This document shows positions 1 to 11,040 of a stretch of DNA of 64,000 nt, one piece after another. Source of the DNA: Pachyseris speciosa (taxonomy: Eukaryota > Cnidaria > Anthozoa > Scleractinia > Pachyseridae); contig JAEMWC010000002.1 in the NCBI GenBank assembly GCA_016490735.1, positions 3,251,001-3,315,000 on the forward strand. The letters are read 5' to 3'. Numbering within the stretch: the first letter of the stretch is position 1; every line of letters begins with the position of its first letter. Under the pieces are notes generated by a model. The model saw only the letters and a list, made by a program, of their open reading frames with translations. It made no database searches and was not told where the DNA came from. Both the position numbers and the translations under genes were made by a program.

Positions 1-440
1 AATTCTACACCAGTTTCTCTCCCTGATCCTAGAAATGATCACCGACACCTACTTTCTGAGGCTAAAGACTTGTTACCTCTCAAAGCAGAGCTCTCAATAT
101 CCCTGCATTGTTCCAGCAGTACCGCCCGGGTAAACAAAGTACTCGTTTAGCAAACAACTGCACAGCAGGATATTAGACGAGGCAGACACTGCACCTCCCA
201 AGACTTTTCCCCTCACTGGACTTAATGATGTCCTAAGGAATACTCTGCTCTAGGAGGCCAACGGAAAATCAAACTCTAACGACGTCATTGCGAGCTAACT
301 GACCGCGCGAAGACTTCAAATGCACGTTTCTTTCTTTGAGAGAGAGTGGAAACTAAATGACAAATAAAACTGGAGGGGAGGGGAGGGGAGCGGGGATAAG
401 ACCTTAGTGCAAAGTTGAAGTCAGGGACAGTTTCTTTCTC
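1..440. other. No recognisable gene
   Basis: No convincing ORF, splice-bounded exon or terminal repeat is visible. A short purine-rich run (gagggga repeats) lies near 370-395. Confidence 0.5.
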
Positions 441-1130
<690 letters not shown>

Positions 1131-1204
1131 CTATTTTTCGATTATTCCGTAGCACAGTGCTCGATACGTTAAAGTAGAGCAAAATATTGAAAAATAGAAA
1201 AAAA

Positions 1205-1430
1205 AACTACTCTTTTTATCCCTACAAGCCTGTTTCGTGATTGCTCACTCTTCAGGGGATTTTAATGACAAGAATATTCATAACCGTCGTTCTTATACTA
1301 TAATAAATACAAAAGCGATGATGCGGTTAATTCAAATGATTAAATGTTTAGTTGTTGCGTAGCAACGCTTTGTTCCTGTGGCGGCAAGAAAATACAAGTT
1401 CATTACGTTTGTTAAGTGATGACAAATCAC
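1205..1430 (-). mobile_element. PLE-1 3' end, inverted fragment
   Basis: Read on the minus strand, 1430-1399 matches the coding end of the plus-strand PLE-1 copy (2308-2338). The tail then continues past the coding end into a hammerhead motif at 1262-1216. This fragment is head-to-head with the plus-strand copy that follows, so the locus is an asymmetric inverted PLE pair. The outer limit near 1205 is approximate. Confidence 0.75.
1216..1262 (-). ncRNA. Hammerhead ribozyme (PLE-1 type)
   Basis: On the minus strand the core is CTGAAGA, then stem II GTGA-GCAA-TCAC with a GNRA tetraloop, then GAAAC. Stem III is ACA/TGT around a 4-base loop. Stem I is ATCCC/GGGAT. The base 5' of the predicted cleavage site is A (complement of 1223). 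All core positions are intact. PLEs are known to carry hammerheads in their terminal repeats, and this sits just 3' of PLE coding sequence. Confidence 0.85.
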
Positions 1431-2340
1431 TAGACGTCACCTTTAACCTAAACAACAGCACCTATCAGCCGTTCACAAAACCTAACACCACGCTGCAGTA
1501 CGTCCATCGCGAGAGCAACCACCCACCAATCACCACAAAGAACATTCCCGCCGGCATAAACAAACGGCTGTCATCACTTTCATGGGACAAAGCATCATTC
1601 GACCAAGCCGCCCCTCCATACCAAAAATCACTCGACGAGAACGGATACCACTACACTCTTCACTATGAACCAACTACGACTGCCAAACAGAAAAACAGAC
1701 AACGAAACAACATTCTCTGGTACAACCCCCCATTCAGCAAAAACGTCAACACCAATATCGGACACGGATTCCTCACCCTAGTGGACAAACACTTTCCTAA
1801 AGACCACAAACTAAGAAAAATCTTCAACCGCAATACCGTCAAGATAAGCTACAGCTGCATGAATAACACTAAACAGATTATCGACAATCACAACAAACGC
1901 ATTTTGAATCCACCCGTACACACCGATGAAGCCGCAAACAAAGCAATCGACAACAGAACATGCAACTGCCGACAAAAGAACGCGTGCCCACTTAACGGAA
2001 ACTGCCTCCAATCATCAGTCATCTACCAAGCAACCGTCTTACTAGAGGACAATAACACTTCTGAAACGTACATCGGACTCACAAAAAACGACTTCTAGAC
2101 AAGATACAGGAACCACACTGCATCATTCCGTCACGCAAAACACAGAAACTCCACCGAACTCGGCAAACATATCTGGTCTCTTAAAGACAAGAACATTGAC
2201 CACTTTATCTCATGGCGTATCATTTCATCAAGCTCATCCTATAACAGCTCAAGTAAAAGATGTAATCTCTGTCTTAAAGAGAAATTTTTAATAATCTGCC
2301 GACCTGATTTGTCATCACTTAACAAACGTAATGAACTTGT
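1431..2340 (+). pseudogene. PLE-1 C-terminal half: RT end and GIY-YIG nuclease
   Basis: The open frame from about 1352 to 2098 contains the C-terminal part of a Penelope-like polyprotein. It includes a Cys-rich linker (CNCRQKNACPLNGNCLQ) followed by VIYQATV and ETYIGLTKNDF, which fit the GIY-YIG endonuclease. A TAG at 2096-2098 interrupts it. The same frame continues downstream with TRYRNHTASFRHAKHRNS and ends near 2345, as expected of the family. The reverse-transcriptase catalytic core is missing (5' truncation). The first 80 bp of the ORF are the inverted fragment described above, so its ATG is not a real PLE start. Confidence 0.85.
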
Positions 2341-3763
2341 AACACGAAAATTTGGTTTATCAACGGAGTTGATAAGGTAAATTGACCACCGTACAGGGAT
2401 TCGATTAGCTGACGTTTCGAGCGTTAGCCCTTCGTCGGAGCGAATCGAGGAATTGTGGGTTGTGTATGGAAAATGGAGCTACGCTATTGGTGGTAACATG
2501 GTAACGTGAAAAACAGGAATAAATTAATTGAATGAAAAGCGCTCGTTGATACCGTGGGGATTAAGAGTGCCAATTTGAAAGATCAGTTTTTGCTCGAGAT
2601 TTTTACGGCTTTCCGTGGTACCTTGATGTAGGGAAAGGCCGGAGATCGACATGTGTTGTTTGGAGTGGTTAGGGAGATTAAAATGCCGAGCGACAGGTTT
2701 GGATGCGTCTTTGTCATCTTTCTCAACATCACGGAGATGTTCTCGGAATCGGTCACCTAGTCGTCTTCCTGTTTCGCCGATGTATAACTTTTTGCATAAT
2801 GTGCAGGTTATGCAATAGATAACATTTGCGGAGGTACATGTGAAACGATCAGTGATCTTAACAGATCGCTTAGGGCCCGATATTTTGTCAGTGTTTTGAA
2901 TGAAAGGACAAGTTTTGCATCGCGAGCGCGCGCATTTAAAAGTGCCAGGTTATTCAGTTGTTTTGAATGCGCTTTTAACTAGAAAGTTACCTACATTTTT
3001 GTCGCGTTTGAATGAAATCAGCGGTGGTTCCGAAAAGATTCTAGCAGTTTCTGGATCATTTTGCAGTATCTTAAAGTTATTAAGAATGATGGCTTTAACT
3101 GGGTTATTATGCGGGTGACATGTGAGGGTGAATGGAATTCTGTCATTCTTTTCCTTTTGTGACGTCTGTAGTGCTGACTGTTGATCAATCTGCTGAGCGC
3201 GGTGATGGCCCGATTGAACTACAGAATCAGGATAGCCGCGTTTCTCGAAAAAAATGGCACATTTCCTCTGATTTGTTGGAAAAATCAGAGTCATCACTAC
3301 ATAGACGTCGAAGTCTAAGAAATTGAGAACAGGGAATGGCGTTTTTTGACATGAGATGGATGTGAAGATGAATACAACAAATAACTGTGAGAATCGGTGG
3401 GTTCGGGAATAATCATCGTTTTATTGCGACAGTGCTGTTTCGTATGGTTCAAAATTATATGACCACACTCATTAGGGAACTTCAACGATTTAGTATTAAA
3501 ACTAACAGAACTGGCAGTAAAATATGCATGGTTGTTATGGGGATGCGATCAAGACTCAAGACAAGACATTGTACCTAGGTAACAGATGCTTTTTTTGTCT
3601 TAGTTGCGTTGAATTCAACTCGCTGTACCATGTCAAGTATACAGTCTTCAAACTCCTTGAGTTCTTTTACATGTGGTTGAGACCGTTTCGATTTGAACCC
3701 GTAAGTTTCTTTGGTTGTGTCATCTGTGATCTTGTTGAGGAAAAAGAAAGCTTTCCAGCGCAT
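2341..3763 (-). pseudogene. PLE-2 copy, internally deleted
   Basis: Minus-strand order: the N-terminal PLE region (3763-3380, with KSKRSQPHVKELKEFEDC) is joined near 3340 directly to the last part of the RT (3297-2950, with RGYPDSVVQSGHHRAQQID and the ISFKRDKNVGNFLV segment). The GIY-YIG domain follows (about 2930-2520). The RT fingers and catalytic core are gone. One extra T near 2914 shifts the frame relative to the 63 kb copies. The 3' end carries a hammerhead-like motif and the shared terminal sequence aaatttggtttatcaacgg. It abuts the 3' end of the plus-strand PLE-1 copy at 2340. Confidence 0.85.
2398..2446 (-). ncRNA. Hammerhead-like motif (PLE-2 type, minimal)
   Basis: The core is CCGACGA, a short stem II GGGC/GCTC with a TAAC loop, then GAAAC and GTC. 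Stem I is three pairs next to the core plus GATTC/GAATC after a bulge. Stem III could only be the palindrome ACGT, so two molecules could pair there, as described for minimal metazoan PLE hammerheads. Core position 4 is C, not the usual U, so activity is doubtful. Confidence 0.65.
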
Positions 3764-3987
3764 TTTAATAACAATATGTTGATTAATACAAAAATACTAA
3801 TTATACTAAAGTAGTTACAGTTGTACAAATTACAGTATAAAAATACAAAACACAAGAAATAAAAAAAAAAGAAAAACCTATTTATATACATATAAGGGCA
3901 CAATATAGAGAAGCAATTGTAATGTTACATTTACGACACTACCACTAACAAAAAAAGAGAGAGAGAGAGTGTGAGAGGCATGAATTA

Positions 3988-6900
3988 TTACAAAAGATTC
4001 TGAAAGCCCGCCCATTTTTCCTTTAAAAAATCTTTTTTCCTACCCTGACGCCATATATAAAGCTCAGTTTCATACTTAATTTGAACTTTAAGTTTGAATC
4101 CAGTAATATTTGGATAAACTTGGTTCCTTCTGCAGTCCCAAATATAAATCTTTGCAATAAGGAGAAAATAGTTGAGTAAGGGACAAGAGCGTGTCAAAAT
4201 ACCGACCAAGACATCTTGTAGAGTAAGGTGAATTTTTTCTTTTATAGATGAATACCAGAACAGTTCAAAGTTAGCCCAGAAGGTTTGAGAGTGAGGGCAG
4301 TTATACAGCAAATGATACAGTGTTTCTGGCTCGGATTTGCAAAATGTACACTTGTCATCAGTACTATAACCTATTTTTTGAAGTTTGGTATTGGTATAAA
4401 GGATGGAATTTAAAACTTTGTATTGAAAGGCTTTCACATAAGTTTCAAGAGCCACCTTGTGGGGTAAATTAAACACCTGTTCTACTTGAGAAGTCGTAAG
4501 ATTAAATTCATTCTGTAAATTTCTGGCCGCACTGGGTAATTGCGCTTTTATACTTATCAATAACGAATAGAAATGTTTTGATTTCTTTTTTGTCACATCA
4601 AAATCGTTATTGTCAATAATGATGGAAAAAGATATCTCTGAATGCGCGGAATTTCCTTTCAAGGATGTTGGCACGGAATGTCGAAGTCCTGCCCAGACTA
4701 AAAAGTTAGTTTTATTTACTTTGTTGTTAATGACTTTGAAAGAATCGATGTTATTTAAAGAAAATAACAAGTCATTTACAAAAACAATACCAGAATCGAA
4801 GTAATTTTTTATAGAATACTGGAGTGTTTTTCATTCGAATCTCTTTATTATTCCATATTATATTGCGCCAATCCTTCGTTTTTCCAAAGTTTTCACGAAA
4901 CTCCGACCACCACTGCAAAAGCTCGGCATAGAATTGTGAATCAAGTGAATAATCTTTAATTTCAAAGTTGCAATTAAATAAAAATAAACCTCCATACCTT
5001 TCCAAAATATATCGTAGATAGGTTTTCCAAGTGCCGTCATGAGCACTAAATATCCTTTTTAACCAGGCTAAGCGCAGTGACTTAATCGTACAGTCTAGAT
5101 CAATCATTTGTAATCCACCCTTGTCGTAATCATTTATAGCTGACAATCGTGTAACTTTATCTGTACCATTCCACAGAAATTTATATAGTAAACGATTGAG
5201 TTCTGAAATAATTTCTTTGCGAGTTGGCATTAATGAGGAAACATAGACAAACTTGGGCACTACAAGAGACTTAATAACTGTCACCTTTCCATACAAAGAT
5301 AAACCTCGAGAATGCCAGATATTCAAGAGTTTCTTAATTTTATCCAAATTCTCTAAAAAGTTTTTTTCTTGAAGAAGTTTTTGATCGTACGTGTAAAAAA
5401 TCCCAAGTGCTTTTATTGGTTCTTTAGGCCAATTGATACCAAATGGTTTTGCTTTGTTGGCTCGCGTGGACCCAATCCACATACCTTCCGTTTTAGCGCA
5501 ATTAATGGTAAGACCTGAAGCTTTTTTAAAAGAGTCGAGAAGGCTAAAAAGTGCTAGAGCCGAATCCGTATCTGAAAGTACTGCAGTCATATCATCTGCA
5601 TATTGCAGCAATTTTGTTTCCTGCTCGCCTATAAAAATGCCTTTTATTTCGGTGTTCTGTCGAACAGCTATTGCAAGAGCTTCGGCTGCCAATACAAAAA
5701 GATAGGGTGATAAAGGGTCGCCCTGCCTAACACCACGCTCGAGAAAGAAGTAATCAGAGGTGTTGCCGTTATTTATTACACAACTTGCAATATTTTTATA
5801 AAAGGTTTTAACCCAGCGACTAAAATCTGGACCAAAGTTAAAGGCATCCAAACAACCAAAAATAAAGTCCCATTCAAGGCTATCAAATGCTTTCTGAAAA
5901 TCAATAAATATCAACATACCGGGCACATTCCTTTTAACGGTAAATTCCATTATATCAAAAATAGAGCGTATGGTTTCACCAATGTAACGATCCTGAACAT
6001 AACCAGTTTGATTATGATGGATAATATTAGGTAAAACACTTTTGATTCTATTAGCTAAAACTTTCGACATCAATTTTGCATCTACATTTACAAGAGAAAT
6101 TGGTCTCCAGTTCTCTAGAAACATACGATCTTTTCCTTTCTTTTCTATAAGAGTTATCACTGCTTGCTTTTGAGAATTTGACAATTCCATCTTTTCAAAA
6201 CATTCATTCGCACATTTGACAAAGGGTTCACTAATTAAATTCCAAAATTTTTTGTAGAACTCGGCAGGGATTCCATCATTTCCAGGAGTTTTATTATCCT
6301 GAAACGTTTCCAAAATCAGTTTGCATTCCATTGGACAGATTTTACCTTCACACGCATTTTTTTGTTCTTCAGACAGTTTTGGGATATCAGGCGTATCTAA
6401 GAAGCCCATTACCGCGTCACTGCCCTGGTGACCGCTGGCATACAAATCCTGATAGAAACGCTTTTGCTCAGAAAGTATAGTGGAAGGATCGGTAGTTACT
6501 GAACCATTAATGTCTAATTTTCGCATGTGTTTTTTAATGTGGTTTCTCTTTTCCAAATTCAAGAAATATTTTGTACTTCTCTCACCGTGTTCATGCCAAC
6601 GAGCTCGTGCACGTATGATTATTCCTCTAACCTTTTCTTCATAAAATAATTCTAGCTTCTCTTTTGCCGAATTCAACTGATCTGCAGTTATATTATTAGT
6701 GTCCTCTTCATACACCTTACTTGCCCTGGAATAATCATCTTGGAGGGACTCCTCCTTTTGTTTTCTTTCATGAGCTCTTCTAATTGAATGCTCTATTGCA
6801 TTTGTTCTTATATTATACTTTAGCCATTCCCAAATACTGCGATTATCCGTGAGGTCTTTTTCACCTTCAGCAATCCACACTGGAATTTTCTCCGTAACGT

Positions 6901-7708
6901 CATTAACATAACTTACATCCTCCAATAAAGAGCAATTCATTTTCCAGATACCGGGGCCTTTCATTTGATTGTCTTCATTTTTAAGATCTACAACAATAGC
7001 CGCATGATCGGTCTTAATAGCTGGAAGTATGCAAGTAGAGGCGATAAAGTCCTGTAAATTGTTTGAAATTAACCAGTAATCTAGTCGGCAGAATATTTTG
7101 GGAGACTTTTGGCTCCAAGTGAAGCTTTTAGTGATCGGATTTTGAACTCGCCAAATATCAACTCAGTCGAGTTCTTCTCGAAAGCAATCAATACTTGTAA
7201 CAACCGATTTACGTGGGGTCAGAGAACCACCTTTCTTATCCAATAATGGATTAAGTGGGCAATTAAAATCTCCTCCGACAATGAAGTTTTCTTCAGTATC
7301 CAACTCTTCTCTACGTATAGTGACCAACAAATCATTAAAGAATTTAGAAATTTCTTTATCCTTATTTGGAGCATAGACGTTAATCAAGACGTACAAACTA
7401 TCTTCAATCTCCACCTTAAGAATAATAAAGCGACCCAAAGGATCAATTATCTTCGATTGAATACAGTAGTCCACACCTTTTTTAAATAAAATCGCCACTC
7501 CGCGTGCGTTGGGACTTCCGTGTGAAAATATTAATTCAGCGCCCCATTCATTTTTCCACTGAGATTCTAATTCTTTCTTTGAATGTGTTTCCTGTATAAA
7601 AATAATGTCTGCTCTTTTCCTCCGAAACCATGTAAACATAGATCTTCGCTTCTGAAAATTGCTAATGCCCCTTACGTTCAGGGAAATTAATCTAATTGTA
7701 TCGGACAT
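3988..7708 (-). pseudogene. LINE ORF2: endonuclease and reverse transcriptase
   Basis: The start is taken at 7708 (MSDTIRLISLNVRG) because this is the conserved opening of an APE-type endonuclease. Catalytic motifs FIQETHS and GGDFNCPL follow. The RT domain has NWRPISLVNVDAKLMSKV, GYVQDRYIGE, FIDFQKAFDSLEW, RQGDPLSPYLF and the QYADDM active site (about 5590). The C-terminal domain has the Cys/His cluster CTFCKSEPETLYHLLYNC. Two lesions are seen. A TGA near 7160 lies between the domains, and reading continues in the same frame (VDIWRVQNPITKSFTW). A one-base insertion in an A-run near 4808 is followed by a resumed frame reading NYFDSGIVFVND. The product would nick target DNA and copy the RNA in place. 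Confidence 0.93.
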
Positions 7709-8017
7709 TATATAACTTATACTGGAGTAGAAGACTGAATTGCAGGAGAAACCAACATTCCAACATAATAACGTAAACAACGATCTGCAAACTGCTAATC
7801 AAATCGATATGTGAATCAAAGCACACTACAAAGGAAACAGGGCTCGGGCATAGCAGAAAAAAAGATAAACAGATGTAATACTAGAAACAAAAATAAAACT
7901 CATGCAAGAAGTAAGGCAAGAAAAACAAAATGAATAACACTGAAAAACACAGATATACATACAGTGAATAAGACGTGCCTTGTTTCGCAACGCTCCATCC
8001 GTGAAATTTGGGTTCAA

Positions 8018-8865
8018 TTTACATTATAGCTCCGTAATGCACGAGATCATTTGTTTCCGTACCTCTATAGACTTGGCCGTTTATAATCAATTTATCAATT
8101 TTGAAAAAAAGCCGATTGCTGATCTTGTTTCGCCTTCTTCAAAACCGGGTACAATCGCTCGTGGATCTCGTCGATCTCTTTTGGGAAGTCATGTGAAATT
8201 CCTATTCCAGTTCCTTTGAGATTCTTGACGAAAGACCACACAAATTCCTTATCTTTATAAAAACTAAATTTAGCTATTACCGGTCGTGGTTTGGAGGATG
8301 TCTTCTTAGTGGGCAATCGGTGAATGCGTTCGAAGCGGATGTTCTTCACATCTTTCTCTGGGATTTTCATCTTTTCCACAAGAGTTTTACGAACTGTCTC
8401 TTCTACACCTGCATTTTCATTTTCCTCAATGTTGAAGAACTTGAGATTCTCTCTCCTGGTGTACGCTTCTAATTTAATATTTCGACGCATGAGACTCAAC
8501 ACTTCTTCCTCAAGAGAATTGAGATCTTTCGCGGTCTTCTCTGTAGAGGCGCCGGTATAAACTGTTGCAGATTTCAAATTTAAAATTTCTAAACTTGTAC
8601 ACTCTTCGGACTCTTTGAATTTCTTGTTATCTTCTTCCAACTGAGCTACTCTGTTCTTCACCGACTCCATTTCAGAGACTAACGATAATAATTTATCCAA
8701 CTTAGAGTTCATCTCCGCCACATTGACCGCCGCCTCGCAGCAATGGCCGTCGCTGACGATGCAATCACCTTCAGTTTGCGATCCGCTTTCTCTTAAATGC
8801 TTTCTGCCTCCCCTTCCATCACAGTTTCGACCTTCGTTCGTGTCGTTTGGCATACTGAATTTCAC
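8018..8865 (-). pseudogene. LINE ORF1, RNA-binding protein
   Basis: The protein (about 280 aa) has a coiled-coil stretch (MNSKLDKLLSLVSEMES to LEEDNKKFKES). A basic RRM-like region follows (RRENLKFFNIEENEN to RFERIHRLPTKK), then a C-terminal domain. This is the layout of L1-type ORF1p. A one-base gain in the T-run near 8100 truncates the frame (AFFQN then stop). In the shifted frame it continues KIDKLIINGQVYRGTETND and stops near 8018. The start may be the first Met or the fifth codon. It lies directly upstream of ORF2. Confidence 0.8.
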
Positions 8866-8999
8866 GATAGTGGAGCGCCAATGACTTAGAATTACATACT
8901 ACAAGATAATGTATACCAGAGCAACTAAAACACGTCCACCTTCTTTGAAGGTCAGCTCCAGACTCCAGCTTTCCAGCGCATACGTTGGAGTAAGGATTC

Positions 9000-9330
9000 C
9001 GTTTTTGCAATTAGTGCTTGAAGAAACGCATTTTTACTTGCCAGTCAAATCGAAACGGTCTCCACCACATGTAAAAGAACTCAAGGAGTTTGAAGACTGT
9101 ATGCTTGAATTCAACGCAACTAAGACAAAAAGCATCTGTTACCTAGATACAATGTCTTGAATGTAACGCATCCCCATAACAACCATTCATATTTTACTGC
9201 CAGTTATGTTAGTTTTAATAGTAAATCGTTCAAGTTCCCTAATGAGGGTTGTCATATAATTTTGAACCATACGAAACGGCACTGTCGTAATAAACGATGA
9301 TTATTCCTGAAGCCTGAACTCCTGTTAAGT
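9000..9330 (+). mobile_element. PLE-2 N-terminal region, plus-strand partner
   Basis: This is the inverted counterpart of 3763-3400. It encodes KSKRSPPHVKELKEFEDCM, and the following noncoding match extends to about 9310. With the LINE removed, the two arms are head-to-head with a short centre. The copy stops after about 330 bp. Confidence 0.8.
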
Positions 9331-9396
9331 TATAGTCAATGCTCCTCAATCAAATGAGTTGAGCGCTCTACGAAATACATTCTACCCAGGAAACAA

Positions 9397-9398
<2 letters not shown>

Positions 9399-9472
<74 letters not shown>
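9399..9472. repeat. (AT)n microsatellite
   Basis: About 74 bp of uninterrupted TA dinucleotides lie between two PLE fragments. Confidence 0.97.
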
Positions 9473-9476
<4 letters not shown>

Positions 9477-9544
9477 GAGAATAAACTTTACCATCGCTTA
9501 TATACAATATAGTTTCTCTAATTTATTCAGGGCGAAATTGACAG

Positions 9545-10636
9545 TTTAGTTATTGCGTAGGACGGCTTTGTTTCTGTGACGGCAAGAAGACACGAGTTCA
9601 TTACGTTTGTTCAGTGTTGATAGTTCGGGTCGGCAGACGATTAGGAATTTTTCTTTGAGGCAGAGCTTACATCTTTGTTTGAGCTGTTGTACGGCGAGTG
9701 CGATGAGAGAATGCGCCAGGAAATAGAGTGTTCGATGTTGTTGTCTTTAAGGGTCCAGATATGCTTGCAGAGTTCGGTGGAGTTTCTGTGTTTAGCGTGG
9801 CGGAATGATGCGGTGTGATTTCTGTATCTCGTTTTGAAGTCGTTCTCTGTGAGTCGATGTATGTTTCGGTTGTGTTGTTGTCTTTACGTGTAACGGTGGC
9901 TTGGTAGATTACTGAAGATTGCAGGCAGTTTCCGTCGAGCAGGCATGTATTTTTTTGTCGGCAGTTGCATGTCTAGTTGTTATCAATGGTAGCGGCGGCG
10001 GTGGTGGCGGTGTCATCAATCTTTATAGATGCGGTTAGGATGCGTTTGTTATGATTATCGATTATTTGTTTCGTGTTGTTCATGCAGCTGTAACTGATCT
10101 TGATGGTGTTTCGGTTGAAGATTTTTCTGAGCCGGTGATCTTTGGGAAAGTGCTTGTCTACTCAGGGGCACCCAACGAGCGAAATCAACCAAAAGCTGTA
10201 GAAAGGCTTTTTAAGTACCCTATGGTGTTTGAAGTCTGTTTAAAGTGATGTTTTCCTTAGCTAGAAGAAGTTCATCTGTTCGGATTCCCTAGCTGAAGTT
10301 TTAATTGCCCGAAAATGTTAGGGAACAAAATCTTCATTTGAGAAAATGCAAGCTGAAATGAACTTTTCACGGCCTTTCTAGGGAACAATTTTCTTTCCGA
10401 AAATGCTAGCTGACGTTTTTGACTGCCAAAAACAGCAATTACGACCTTTACGAAAACCTCAGGGGCTACGATATCCCCATTGCGAATTTTCTAGGCCACG
10501 TTTTAGTTACGAAAATCCGAGTGCACTCTTGAATCGACGCCGAAAGCCCAAGGCGAACTATCCTCTACCGAACAGATATCTACCGAAACTTGTCGTTGGG
10601 TGCCCCTGTCTACTAGGGCGAGGAATTTGTGTCCAA
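9545..10636 (-). pseudogene. PLE-1 C-terminal region, interrupted by a MITE
   Basis: The minus strand matches PLE-1 from the coding tail (about 9600) back through the linker to the LVDKHFP segment (about 10160). The match then resumes at 10609-10636 after the MITE, reading GFLTLV. The reading frame has many small lesions. The microsatellite on the left has replaced the 3' end and any hammerhead. Confidence 0.8.
10163..10608. mobile_element. MITE with 16-bp TIRs and 6-bp TSD
   Basis: The ends are CAGGGGCACCCAACGA and its exact reverse complement, flanked by TCTACT on both sides (10157-10162 and 10609-10614). It interrupts PLE-1 precisely: the PLE match resumes after the second TCTACT. Length is 446 bp. 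No transposase is encoded. A related 373-bp copy lies at 55649-56021. The superfamily is unclear; CA..TG ends with a 6-bp TSD are not decisive. Confidence 0.93.
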
Positions 10637-11040
10637 TGAGTCTAACACCGACCGCATCAAAAATGAACCCAAGCTACTAATCGCCGCCGACAAAACAACT
10701 AACTTCTACAAACTAGAGCCATCTACATACAACGATCTGCTAGAGAAAAAAACATCACAAAATCTTACAAGAAAGCACAACCCGAGACGACGCAAGCAAT
10801 CCATAAAGAAAACTAAGCCATCGCGACAAAACTGAGAATCGACGACAGAGTGGACACTACAGCCGACAAAGACGCATTCATAACACTTAAGAATCACAAG
10901 CCGAACTTCGCAAACAAACCGACCTGTAGACTCATCAACCCCACGAAGTCCGAGATAGGAAAAATCTGCAAAAACATCCTCGACCGCGTCAACAGCACAA
11001 TAATAGTCGACACATTGTCCTTTCACGAAACAAAAAATCC
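10637..11040 (+). pseudogene. PLE reverse transcriptase, N-terminal part
   Basis: Two frames encode the PLE fingers region: NEPKLLIAADKTTNFYKLEP, then, after a frameshift near 10800, TTADKDAFITLKNHKPNF and CRLINPTKSEIGKICKNIL. These motifs lie upstream of the catalytic core in Penelope-like RTs. The match ends near 11040. It is head-to-head with the minus-strand fragment, so this is another inverted PLE junction (about 10636). Confidence 0.85.

Larger units (their letters stand above)
3764..8966 (-). mobile_element. Tx1-type LINE, nearly full length
   Basis: A 5.2 kb non-LTR retrotransposon is flanked by a perfect 15-bp TSD (agctttccagcgcat at 3749-3763 and 8967-8981). It encodes an ORF1 and an ORF2 in L1/Tx1 order. 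It inserted at the centre of an inverted PLE-2 pair. Damage is limited to one nonsense codon and a few single-base slips in homopolymers, so it is young. No poly-A tail is seen at the 3' end; the tail region near 3764-3960 is AT-rich with a short GA repeat. Confidence 0.93.

Noticed and set aside
1352..1430. Start of a real PLE protein at 1352
   Set aside because: This stretch is the inverted tail of another PLE fragment; the match to PLE coding sequence starts only after 1430.
2950..3297. Independent 115-residue gene
   Set aside because: It is the last part of the PLE-2 reverse transcriptase and continues into the nuclease frame downstream.
5433..5705. Plus-strand frame of 90 codons
   Set aside because: It lies antisense to the LINE reverse transcriptase and has no features of its own.
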